The translations under genes were made by a program, and so were the position numbers. DNA of 64,000 bases, from NCBI GenBank assembly GCA_949987705.1, contig OX465281.1:138370876-138434875 (forward strand), read 5' to 3'. This DNA is from Thereva unica (Eukaryota; Arthropoda; Insecta; Diptera; Therevidae). Within the stretch, counting starts at the first letter, position 1; every line of letters begins with the position of its first letter. The notes under the pieces are model-generated. The model saw nothing but the letters and a program-made list of their open reading frames with translations, was not told where the DNA came from and did not search any database. This document shows positions 1-10,375 of this stretch, one piece after another.

Positions 1-9
1 GAAGGAAAC

Positions 10-1080
10 ATGGAGGGACAAGATATTCAGCATTTGCAAAGAATTGTCGAGCAAACTCAAAGGGAATTAGAAGCGATGCGGCAACAGTTACAGGCTCAAC
101 CTGAACGGAGCAACAATAATCTTCTGCATCAATTCCAACTTACGGCGGACCAAATTTTAAATAAGTTCCAGCATATAAAGGCATTTACCGGAAGAGGCGA
201 TTGCAGTCTTCAGGAATTCATTCATACAGTGGAGAATGTGACAGCATTATGTGGCAACAACATCCCCCTCATGCAACATGGACTTCATATGATTGTAAAG
301 GAGAAACTTCAAGGCGATGCAAGACGATGTATTCAACGACTTGGTGAAAATCTAACATGGGAGCAGGTAAAAGCTGAGCTGAAAGTTGAATTTCGACCGA
401 GAAAGAGTTACAAGAAGCTGTTCGACGAATGCCGTAGTATTAAGGTAAATAACTTAAAGGAATTATTTAGTATTATAAGATCGATTAATTATCAGCTAAA
501 TGAGTTATATGAGTTTGATGAAAATAAACCTACTAACTATAGCCCAGAGAATAACGATAAGAACTTAGTAGATATAGTGAAGGATATGTTAACTGGCAGT
601 TATAGAGTAAATATTAAGCACAATATGACTTTAAATGAGATATTTAATACATTCGATTAATTAGGGTTATTGGAAGAAGGTGAGGTGATTCATTATAATA
701 ATCGAAAAGGCAACAGAGATTCCAAGACTTTTAACGGACACCGTAAGGACCTTAGACGTGACGATAACAGACCGAACGACTCACGAAATGATGTTAGAAA
801 TTTCGGGAATCAACATAATTATAGAAACAATTCGGGATTTTATAGACAAAATGAAGGGTTTAGGCGAGATAGGGCTTTCTATAACAATAACCATGGAGAT
901 CAGTATAGGCGAAATAATAGTGTTCTCCAGAGACACCCTACCAATGAACGTAATTACGGACAGTTCAGGCAAAGACAGAATCACGGCAACACTAATTCAA
1001 TAACTCCAATGGAAGTTGATAATATCCAACATAGAGAAGTAAATTTTTTAGAGGAATTTCAACCGGACGGTTACCCATAG
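10..1080 (+). pseudogene. gag: Gypsy-type Gag, one in-frame stop
   Basis: The first part, to 660, is a capsid-like protein of 216 residues with an N-terminal coiled-coil-like stretch (residues about 5-35) and a helical region typical of errantivirus Gag. A TAA at 658-660 interrupts it. The same frame then continues to 1080 with a very basic Asn/Arg-rich tail of about 136 residues, the expected nucleic-acid-binding region. I see no CCHC zinc knuckle, which is usual for errantivirus Gag. The single stop in an otherwise open frame looks like one point mutation. Pol starts 5 bases after the gag stop in the -1 frame, so Gag-Pol would need ribosomal frameshifting. Start chosen: the ATG at 10 in the context AAACATGG. 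Confidence 0.8.
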
Positions 1081-1085
1081 TTACA

Positions 1086-4000
1086 ATGACTATAGACAAC
1101 ATAAAGTTTAAATGTCTTATTGATACTGGTTCTGAAACGAGTATCATAAAGCCAAACATATTTAGAAATTATCGTGAAATTAAACTCGAAAAACCCTTAT
1201 ATTTTTCAACAATAAATGGTATTTCCAAGGTGGAAAACAAAATTATTACTCCAATTCCTTTAGAAGTTAATAAATCCGGTACCTTATGTTGGAAGGTAAT
1301 GGATTTAATAGGACGAAAATACGATGCCATTATGGGCCTAAATTTTTTACTACCCTTCAAAGCAAAAATAAATTTAGAGCTTCTGTGCATTGAATTTTAC
1401 AACAATAGAATTTATTTTGAAGGTACCGACCACTACTTTATCCTAAACGAAACATGCAACATCGAAACAAGTAACATTAATAAAATAAACTTAGATCACT
1501 TGAACGTAGAAGAGAGACAAAGTATATGCAAAATACTAAAAGATTACGAGGAATTATTCTATAAAGAAGGAGACAAGCTAAGTTTTACCCACGAGGTACA
1601 GCATGAAATTGTCACTACGACCGACAGTCCAATATACTCAAAAATTTACCGATATCCTCGCATTCATGAGCGAGAGATAGAGCGGCAAATCAAAGAAATG
1701 TTGGAGCAAAATATAATAGCCCCCAGTAACTCTCCTTATAATAGTCCATTATGGATAGTTCCGAAGAAATTGGATAATTCAGGTCAGAAAAAGTGGCGAA
1801 TTGTAATTGACTACAGGAAACTGAACGAAGTCACAAATTTCCAATTCCGAATATAGAGGGCATTCTGGACAAATTAGGTAAGGCCCAGTATTTTTCAACA
1901 CTTGACTTGGCAAAGGGTTTCCATCAGATTATGGTAAAATCTGAAGACAGGAAGAAAACTGCTTTCTCAACCCCCTTTGGACACTATGAGTATATAAGGA
2001 TGCCATTCGGTTTAAAGAATGCTCCTGCTACTTTCCAAAGTTTAATGAATTCTGTCCTAAGAGATTTGATGAATAGGATTTGTGTCGTCTATCTAGATGA
2101 CATCCTAATATTCAGTACGTCTTTAGACGAACATTTAATTAACATTAAGAAAGTCTTCAACAGACTACAGGAAGCCGGTCTAAAAATCCAAATAGACAAG
2201 TGCAACTTTTTAAAAAGGGAAACTGAATTTCTAGGGCATATCTTGACCCCTGAAGGCATTAAGCCAAACCCAACCAAAATTCAAGTTATTCGTGAATTGA
2301 AGCTACCAACTACCATTAAACAAATAAAGTCATTTTTGGGGACAACAGGGTACTACAGGAAATTTATAAAAGACTACGCTAAGGTGGCTCACCCTATAAC
2401 CCTATATTTAAAGAAAGGAATGAAAATAAATACGAATGATCCAAATTATATTAGTGCCTTTGATAAGCTAAAAGAGATAATTACAAATCACCCAATATTA
2501 AGATATCCTGATTTTAACAGGAAATTCAAACTAATCACCGATGCAAGTAATTTCGCTCTCGGAGCTGTCTTGTCACAAGATGGCCACCCGATTTGTTATG
2601 CATCTAGGACCCTAAATGAACATGAAAAAAATTACTCTACAATAGAGAAAGAGTTACTTGCAATTGTTTGGGGAACCAAATATTTTAGGCCATATCTTTT
2701 TGGAAAGGAATTCGATCTACAAACCGATCACCAACCAATCAAATGGCTTCATGCAAAGTACTCGGGAAAGGACATAAATCCTAGATTGCAAAGATGGCTT
2801 GTATCATTGGGTGAATATGATATGAAGATAGATTATATCAAAGGGAAGGATAATAAAATCGCTGACTTTTTAAGTCGAATAAACGTAGAAACAAACGAAA
2901 TAAATCTCATCCGAAATCGGATTAAAGGCAGCAACATTAAAGAAACTAAAAATTTGAGTTTCAACCCAATTAATGTTGAAGTTCTCAATGATAGTGAAAT
3001 TGAAAATTTGAATTTCGCTTTAAACAATATAGAAGATACTAACATTACAGAAACTGAAAATTTGAGTTTCAAATCAAATAATGTGGAAGACAATCGTGAC
3101 AGAGAAACTGAAAATTTGAGTTTCAATTACCACAACGATGAACAGAACGCCATAGATTCAACGTCGGACAATGCGACAATCCACTCTCAAAAGGAAAATC
3201 TTAATAATCATATACCAATACTGGAAACTATTATCAATAGGTTTAAAACACAGATTATTCTGAAATCAACCAAAGATAAAGAGTATGAAATAATTTGTAA
3301 AAATAGAAGAATCTACATAGATGCACAAGATTTGGCAAATGGCAAAGCCAGTGATATACTGCGAAGATATATAACAAAAGGCAAGGTAGGAATCTATTCA
3401 GAGATGGATGACCACGAATACAATAAACTGCAAGAAGTAATAATAGATCTGTTTCCAGGGAATGTTAATGTAAGATTTGTCAAGTGCAGCTTTTTTGTTA
3501 AGGATATAGAAGATGAAGAACAGTTAAATAAACAAATATCATTATATCATAAAAACGAAGTAGGACACTCAGGTATCGTAGCTACATATGAGGGAATAAA
3601 AAATAGGATTTACCATCCAAATCTCAAAATAGCAGTTCATAAAATAATAAACAATTGCGACATCTGTACAGCCGGAAAGTATGATAGAAACCCAATTAGG
3701 AAGAAATTTCATATTACAGAAACCCCTTCCACCATTAACGAAATAATCCACATTGACACTTATGTCAATAGTAAACATTCTTTTATTAATTTCATAGATA
3801 AATTTTCTAAACATGCTGTCTGCTTTTACTTAGAAGATCGAAATTCACAAACAATCATAGAAAAACTTAGGCAATTCTTGGCAATTAGAAGTAAACCCAA
3901 GAAATTCGTTTTCGACAACGAATTTAACAATAAAAATATTAGGGAATTTTGTAGCAGGGAAAACATCGAATACCATGCAACAAAACCAAATAGTCATACA

Positions 4001-4450
4001 GGTAACTCCGACATAGAACGATTTAACAATACGATAACAGAAAGAATTAGGGTTCTTAACGTCGAAGAAAAACTTCCAATTAAGACACAAATGCTAAAAG
4101 CAGTTAGTTTCTACAATAATACTTATCATTCAACAATAAAAGCGACCCCACTAGACGTCCAAGAATACAAGGTAGACCATAAAAAGATTCGGGAAAGGTT
4201 AGAAAATACAAAAATTAAGAATATAACCAAGAGAAATGAAGTAAGGGAAGATTATATTGAGAATAGGGAAGAAGGATTTATAAAGAACTATAAGGCAGTT
4301 AGGCATAAGGAAGAACCCAAATTTAGAAAACATAAACTTAACGGTATCCATGTAAATAATATAAAACGACCTCTTAAATTTTCAGCTAATAACAATCGTA
4401 ATGATCCTGCTTCTAACAATACCCCTGACGGAACAAGCACTAGTAATTGA
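1086..4450 (+). pseudogene. pol: Gypsy-type Pol: protease, RT, RNase H, integrase; frameshifted
   Basis: The protease active site LIDTGSET is near 1116. RT begins about 1620, with IDYRKLNE near 1810 and the catalytic YLDD at about 2089-2100. A frame change between about 1840 and 1910 splits RT into pieces ending at 1856 and resuming by 1907. RNase H follows (TDAS, then YSTIEKELLA, then TDHQP, about 2530-2740). A variable spacer holds four 18-residue repeats (2930-3146). The integrase has an HHCC finger (H-x3-H and C-x2-C, about 3550-3670) and a D,D,E core (HIDTY, FDNEF, SDIERF, about 3750-4020). The 3' end overlaps env by 50 bases in another frame. This encodes cDNA synthesis and integration; the frameshift makes the copy non-functional as read. 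Confidence 0.88.
2930..3146 (+). repeat. Four 54-bp tandem repeats inside pol
   Basis: The motif NL(S/N)F recurs with its DNA at 2951, 3005, 3059 and 3113, an exact 54-bp (18-residue) period. It lies between RNase H and the integrase finger. Units share the pattern (E/K)xE(N)LSFxxxNxE and have diverged at the other positions while the frame stays open. Confidence 0.8.
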
Positions 4451-5924
4451 AAAAATAAACTCAGAATCAGGTTATGCTAAAATCAAAACAGACGAAATAG
4501 AACTTGTGAACAAATTCGACATTGTACTGCATGTTATAAATCCAAGGGAAGTTCTGACGATAGTTAACAAACTAGAACAAACTACCAGCTCTCTAGATCT
4601 TGGGACAAATAAAGATATCTTAACACACCAAATCAGTAGCTTGAAAACCCAAGTCACCACACTCCTAACACATAGATATAAACGAGGCCTTGCAAACGTC
4701 GGTGGTACTATATTGAAATGGGTATTCGGGACAATGGACGACGATGACAGACAGGACATTGAGAAACACTTAGCAATTACTGACGCAAACAACCACGAAA
4801 TCATTCAAACTGCGAACCAACAAATCAAGATTAACGAAAATTTTAGCAAAACATTCGAAATCATAAAAAGAGCAATAGAAGCAGATCGAGTAAGAATAGG
4901 AAATAACTTAAATATGCTTGATAGGAACCTTCAGACAGAACGTTTATTCTTAGAACAAATGATAAAGATAGATTTCATAAGAAGACAGATCGAAACGGTA
5001 CAAAATAATCTTATATCGGCTAGATTAGGGCTTGTACATCCGAACATACTGACAGACGAAGAGATTAAAACTTATGACATCGACTCAAGAAAACTTGAAC
5101 ATATCAGACTCGGAGTAGCCAAATTTTATAACGAATCAATCATACTCGCTGTGAAAATACCAAAAGAGTTCGAAAAGCACAGTAAGAACCTTTTGATTCC
5201 AATAACCAATTCAAAAAATAAACAAATCAATCAAGAAATAGAATACATAGTTGAAATAAATAATAAAACATATACTTATGAAAAAGAGAAAACATTAAAA
5301 GAACTAAGGCTAAGTAAAAACTGCATATTTAATAACAATTGTAAGTTTATAATAAAGAAGGAAGAAGAATACATAGAAGTTGATGAAGACATTTTAATTC
5401 TGAATAATATTAAGGATAAAAAATTTAACAGTTCTTGTGATGAGAGGCAATTAACATTAAGAGGGAATTATTTTATAAATTTTCATAATTGTAGTGTACA
5501 AATAGGCAACAATAAATACAGCAACAGTGTTAATAAAATTATAAATAAATTTATTATACCAATAAATGATTCGATTGATACCAATGGTAAAACAGATTTG
5601 ACATTTGAAGATATCGTACTAAAACAAGAGGAAAACATAAGAGAAATTAAAGAATTAAGGTATCAGAAAAATGTTAATATAGGATTAGGATCATTTATAA
5701 TAGTTTTAGTCATGATACTTACAGCTTTCATACTTTTATATGTAAGGAATAGAAATGTAAAGGTAAAGATATCCAACAAGATTCAGGAGAATCTTGAATC
5801 TAGTGAGGGAGGAGTTATGGTATCAAGCATAAATCACGACGGAAATGATAAAAAATCACTCGAAGACAACGTGATTTTTGCTAATACCATACAAACCATG
5901 AATAAATTAAAATTAAGCATTTAA
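4401..5924 (+). CDS. env: Errantivirus-type envelope (fusion) glycoprotein
   Basis: Open frame of 507 residues overlapping the 3' end of pol in the +1 frame; in this family env is normally made from a spliced mRNA. It starts with a short hydrophobic run that could be part of a signal peptide. A basic furin-like site, RYKR, lies at residues 92-95, followed directly by a Gly-rich hydrophobic segment (GLANVGG...) resembling the fusion peptide of baculovirus-F/errantivirus Env proteins. Helical regions follow, then a membrane segment at about residues 427-448 and a tail of about 59 residues. The last third of that tail is encoded within the 3' LTR. No stop or frameshift is visible. The true N-terminus depends on an unseen splice. 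Confidence 0.82.
   Translation: MILLLTIPLTEQALVIEKINSESGYAKIKTDEIELVNKFDIVLHVINPREVLTIVNKLEQTTSSLDLGTNKDILTHQISSLKTQVTTLLTHRYKRGLANVGGTILKWVFGTMDDDDRQDIEKHLAITDANNHEIIQTANQQIKINENFSKTFEIIKRAIEADRVRIGNNLNMLDRNLQTERLFLEQMIKIDFIRRQIETVQNNLISARLGLVHPNILTDEEIKTYDIDSRKLEHIRLGVAKFYNESIILAVKIPKEFEKHSKNLLIPITNSKNKQINQEIEYIVEINNKTYTYEKEKTLKELRLSKNCIFNNNCKFIIKKEEEYIEVDEDILILNNIKDKKFNSSCDERQLTLRGNYFINFHNCSVQIGNNKYSNSVNKIINKFIIPINDSIDTNGKTDLTFEDIVLKQEENIREIKELRYQKNVNIGLGSFIIVLVMILTAFILLYVRNRNVKVKISNKIQENLESSEGGVMVSSINHDGNDKKSLEDNVIFANTIQTMNKLKLSI
5805..5812 (+). promoter_or_regulatory. Polypurine tract of the gypsy-type element
   Basis: GAGGGAGG immediately precedes AGTTAT, which matches the AGT-type LTR start of errantiviruses. 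It would prime plus-strand DNA synthesis. It lies inside the env coding frame. Confidence 0.6.
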
Positions 5925-6310
5925 ATTCGATACCTTTTAAATATTTCCCAACACGAGTAAGAAAAATTGCATTGATAAACAATTAAATTCTAAATCGAAA
6001 TATTAAAATTTTCCATAAGAAACGGAAATGCAGAAATCAGCATTTCCGTTCACATAAGGTTAATATTCTGAAAGCTCAAAGGTCGGATATTCAAAAGGTA
6101 TCGAATCAATAAGAATATAATTAGGAAATCAGTCTGAAGACCACCGGGAAACAAGAACGACTCTGAAGAGATCGTCCGGGTATTTTAAATCTTGTACTAA
6201 AGTTTGAATTGTAATTAAAGTGTTAAATAATAAATTATCAAGTTCAATTATAAATAAAATATCAGTGAAAGTCAATTCTTTTATTTTTCATTTATTTCAC
6301 TCATAATTAC
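5813..6310 (+). repeat. 3' LTR of the gypsy-type element (right edge approximate)
   Basis: Starts with AGTTAT after the polypurine tract. It contains two poly(A)-signal hexamers (AATAAA at 6229 and 6253). It holds two nested inverted repeats: ATTCGATACCTTTT (5927-5940) with its complement at 6094-6107, and an 11-bp perfect stem 6021-6031/6040-6050 with an 8-nt loop. The end near 6310 is a guess from AT-rich termination and loss of element-like sequence. Confidence 0.55.
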
Positions 6311-6939
6311 GATCAAACTAAAACTCGCGCTTCTGAAAAGCCCGTATTGTGTGGACGTAAAATGTACCTTTTTAAGCACAGCCTTTTGTCCGTGCAGTTT
6401 GGTCGTGCTGCCTTTGCCATTTAAAATATCACAAAAAAAGCCATTAAACTCTATATGAAAAAAATTGGCAAAAGCGCGTATAACCTAAGTCCGCGTAGTG
6501 TGGACGCACCATAAGGGACGGCAACGGCATGCGGGGATTCTACTACGCATGGAAAACGCGGCTTTCTCGGCATCAACTCTTTTGGCGGAACCTCTATTTC
6601 GGGTTTATGACTTTACCGATATTTCCTGAAGTATGAATCCGGCCTAAGAGAAGGGTACCCAAAATAAGAGTACAATGTAATTAGTATACACACTGAGTAG
6701 AGTGAGTTTGTATTTCCTCCACATTTATGAAAATTTATTGGGGTATGGAAGGCGCAAATAGGTTTTTAAGAAGTACGGGTTAAAAGAATACGCAGTTTAT
6801 TCAGCCCTTTACTTCGTTTAGTTGAAGTAAATCTCGCGTGATTGAAGGTAGTTCCTGTGATTCTGTGTTTTAAAAAAGGTTGTTTGCAAATAATATTACT
6901 GATAATTTATAATTTGATAAAAATGAAAATTTGTAAATG
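6311..6939. other. Non-coding, no recognised feature
   Basis: About 630 bp flanking the gypsy-type LTR. It contains no open frame with recognisable similarity and no clear repeat ends. Confidence 0.5.
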
Positions 6940-7167
6940 GAAGGAAAAAGGATGCACGAGTAATAAAACTCGAGACACGACGAGATAAAAAAATACTAAA
7001 TTTAAACGTTACAAATTCTCTTTATTGATATTTTCACAATTAAAATCGACGACGAAGGAAAAAGGATGCACGAGTAATAAAACTCGAGACACGACGAAAT
7101 AAAAAAGTACTAAATTTAAACGTTACAAATTCTCTTTATTGATATTTTCACAATTAAAATCGACTTT
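6940..7167. repeat. 114-bp tandem duplication, two copies
   Basis: GAAGGAAAAAGGATGCAC begins at 6940 and again at 7054. The 114-bp units differ at only about two positions, so the duplication is recent. Each unit ends with AAAATCGAC. Confidence 0.85.
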
Positions 7168-7690
7168 ATTCTTGTGAGTTTAAATCAGAACTAAGCTTTC
7201 TTTATTTTACATTAAAAATGATACTTTAAAAATTGATCCAAATTGCTTACGCTGAATTAATTACAATTGGACTATGGGATTGCTTATTCGGCAAATTAAT
7301 TGGAAATTTAAAAGTTGGGAAATTCAAGAAAAATGTTATTAATTGATTTGGTCAGCACGTCTGGTTGGTTTCCGGCACGTGTTGCATGTAGGACATGTAA
7401 CTACGCAAAGAAAAGGAAGAAAAAGGTAAAAGATAAGTCAAAGTGGAGGAGGGAACAAATTAAAATCCTACGGTAAGATTACAAATATATTTATAGGAAA
7501 ATATATTCCTACAAAATAATTATGACGTTTTAGTTATTCAGCACATCAACTCCCTTCAATGCCGCAATGCTGCCATAATACAAAATCATTTAAGTGCACC
7601 AAACTAACAAGTGATATTAAGAAATTTTATAACTTTTATGCACATAAAAAATTTTTTTCCACAAGATGCATTTATCTTAAAATTTACTAA
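7168..7690. other. Non-coding AT-rich stretch
   Basis: No coding potential recognised. There is an imperfect palindrome around 7380-7405 (GCATGTAGGACATGTAACTACG) but no clear element boundary. Confidence 0.4.
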
Positions 7691-7740
7691 ACAGAATCCG
7701 GATCAAAGAAGCCAAACACAAAGGAAAACCGTGACTATAA

Positions 7741-9503
7741 AATAATTTGTGACTAAAAGACAAGAAATGGTTCCTGTTTGTCGCGAAACTTTCCTTGGTA
7801 TTCTTAACATTAGTAAAGATAATACATCTTTTAAGTCGAAAATTCTACAAAACTGGACAAATGCCTACAGAAGCCAGAGGTGGTGATAGGAAGTCTAAAA
7901 TATACGCAAACAAAAGGCAAGCTGTTAAAACATTCATAGAATCTGAAAGGTTATATCGCACCCTTAGAATGAAAGTGACCTAACTCAAAAATTGCATTTT
8001 GTGGAAAATGAGCAAGAAAGTTTTGAAATAAGTGCGGTATTGAGTAAATTTAAAAGTATCTGTCCCGTGTTTCATTGAAAATGATTAATTTTTTGCGTAT
8101 TTATATATTGATCTTTTATGTACAGATTGATAACATTATATTAAATTTAAATGTATTTTAAATATATTTTGACAATTTTAATACGAAATGGTTTCAAATT
8201 AAGTCACTCTATGTCAAAAATATTTCTGTATTTCTAGGACTTTTTATGAGTTAAGCCTATTTAAGACGCAAGATACGGCAAATGCTGATGGCACATTATG
8301 GTTTCAGTCATTATTTTACCATAAAATTCTAGTGTAAGGGCGTACAGTATTTGCAATAAACTGGCACACTTCGAAATCCGTCGATTTTATACACGTTCTC
8401 TTGCGAGCACCTCTGACGCAATACTGATTCGGTCTCTTTCACATAAAATGCATAGGTGAATTGTGCGATCAACAAAGATGACCGATGTATACGTTATCAC
8501 TTTTTTACTCTTAATTCGGGCTTTTTTTCGCCATAGGGTTTTAGAGTAGGCTTTTTAAGGTCAGTTTATAGAAAAATCAGAATTTACAGGAATTTTGAGT
8601 TAGGTCACTTTCATTCTAAGGGTGCGATATATGGCTAGAGATGTAAATATACACACACTGTGGAAAATATATAATAATAATTGTGAGAATGAGGCTCTCA
8701 AAGTAAAATATCTTTATTTTCGAGAAATTTTTGTTACTGATTATAATATAAGTTTCCGTTCACCTGCAACGGATGCATGTTCAACATGCATTCAGTTAAA
8801 ATTAAATATACAAGCGAATACAGGAACAAAAAAAAAATTAAAAATATGACCAAGATGCGTGTTCACCGCTTGAAATATAGATCATTTTACAAAAGATTAT
8901 GTACAGCAACTGAAAATAATTTCAAAATAAGCATGGATTGTCAAAAAAAATTTGGTAGTGCCTAAACTGCCAGACCAATCTGCTTGTTTCACTAGGCAAT
9001 TATATTTATACAACTTCACAATTTGTGAAGGAACATCAATATCGCATCAAACCAAGGAGAATGTTTTTATACACACATGGTTTGAATGTGAATATCCACG
9101 TGCATCTGAGAAAATTGCGTCGGCTTTATATTTTTATCTTTGCAATGCTAATCTCAAAGATTACACAAATATTGAGATTTTCGCTGACGGATGTCCTGCG
9201 CAAAATAAGAATTCAACAATAATAGGAATGCTTTTAAAGTGGCTGCATTCAGATGCTCCACATTATTTAAAATCCATTGAACTGATATTTCCAATAGTAG
9301 GACATTCGTTCCTTCCTCCAGATCGTATCTTTGGACACATTAAGAAAAAAGAAACAATCGTCAGCGCAGAAGAATACCATAAAATATTTAATGAATATGG
9401 CACTATTCGAAGATTAGGGGAAGATGTGAAGGTGAACAATTGGAAGGCCATGAACGAAATTATAAAGCCACCAGCACAATGGCACTTTAAATTTTTGAAA
9501 TAA
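7741..9503 (+). pseudogene. DUF7869-type DDE-like gene, broken and interrupted
   Basis: Reading across frames gives the order I associate with insect proteins called DUF7869: a leader with VCRETFLGIL (about 7770), the GQMP...RGGDRKS block (7855), FREIF...DACSTC (8728-8796), MDCQKK/LVVPKLPDQ (8934-8970), then an RNase H-like core. In that core FADGCPAQNKN (9180) and GHSFLPPDRIFGHIKK (9300) look like second and third catalytic segments. There are frame breaks near 7820, 8850 and in the A-run at about 8943-8949. A 672-bp TIR element splits it at 7955/8628. The last 183-residue part is open. I infer it is a transposase-like protein; no host role is suggested. I cannot confirm the family name without a search. 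Confidence 0.7.
7956..8627. mobile_element. 672-bp non-autonomous TIR element inside the DUF7869-type gene
   Basis: Inverted repeats TCGCACCCTTAGAATGAAAG... (7956-7990) and their complement (8593-8627) match over about 35 bp. TA flanks both sides (7954-7955 and 8628-8629). Taking TA as the target duplication, the two halves of the interrupted frame come back into phase, which supports these borders. No coding sequence inside. The superfamily is unclear; TA fits Tc1/mariner-like insertion. Confidence 0.75.
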
Positions 9504-10375
9504 AAAAGAATTAAAATCAAAAAATATCAAAACGTAATATATTAGTAAAAGCTGAAGTGGCATATAAGTCGGATGTGAACGCATATCGATCCCTGTTAAG
9601 AAGGGGAAACAAATTCTTTCTACATTGAAATAGAATAATTTGAATTGTTAACAAATCATATTGGAGTTGAATGGAGAAACCGAGATGATTTAAAATTTTA
9701 TAAGAATATTGTGCAGAATGAATTATTTGAATTATATGTTATTCTGAGAGAATTTTATGTTTTTTTATAATAATTTTTTGTTTTATAAATAAATAGTTTG
9801 CTTTCAAAATCCGTTTCTTTTAACAATGGTAGTTTCAAAACTCGTTATTTTTATTGTTTAGTTGCAGAATACTTTCTTTTTAAATTTACAGTTTGAAAAA
9901 ATATAGGTAAATGACATGTTTTAGGAAAAAAATTTGTGTTTTAACTGCTATATCTATAGGTAATTGAATATAATTGGTCTTTTTAAAAAATCTTCAAAAT
10001 GAAAAAAATTACAATTTTTCTCCGTTGAAATTCGATTCTATGCGGAGTTAAATAAATAATCCAGTCTTACATTTCCAACTATACAATGAAATGATACAAA
10101 AAAAACTAAAGCATCCCCTGAATTCAATAAAATATTTGCCATCGCCACTGCCTTAACTTTAGGCTCTAAAGGGTTAACGGTCTGTAATATCGCGAATTAT
10201 AAAAAAGTTCGAGGCAATGGGCAACCATTTCATTCTAGCGTAAGACCGTAAAAACCAACTAATAGGGAAGACTCTTTGACCATTGTAAACTTTTGTAATA
10301 ACCTCAGCATAACTTCCTAAAGATTTCGTCTTCGGAATAAGCCAGAGAACAATCCCACGAAGAGTCGTGGAAACT
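9504..10375. other. Non-coding AT-rich stretch
   Basis: Downstream flank of the DUF7869-type gene. No recognisable coding sequence or element ends. A small palindrome, CCACGAAGAGTCGTGG, lies at about 10356-10371. Confidence 0.4.

Larger units (their letters stand above)
1..6310 (+). mobile_element. Ty3/gypsy errantivirus-like LTR element, 5' end cut off
   Basis: Consecutive gag, pol and env reading frames followed by a 3' LTR identify a gypsy/errantivirus-type retroelement in plus orientation. Domain order is capsid-like Gag, aspartic protease, reverse transcriptase, RNase H, HHCC integrase and fusion-type Env. The 5' LTR and primer site lie left of the window, since Gag starts at base 10. 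The copy is defective: one in-frame stop in gag and one frameshift in RT, while the rest of pol and env stay open. This suggests a fairly young insertion. The right boundary, about 6310, is an estimate because no second LTR is available for comparison. Confidence 0.9.
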
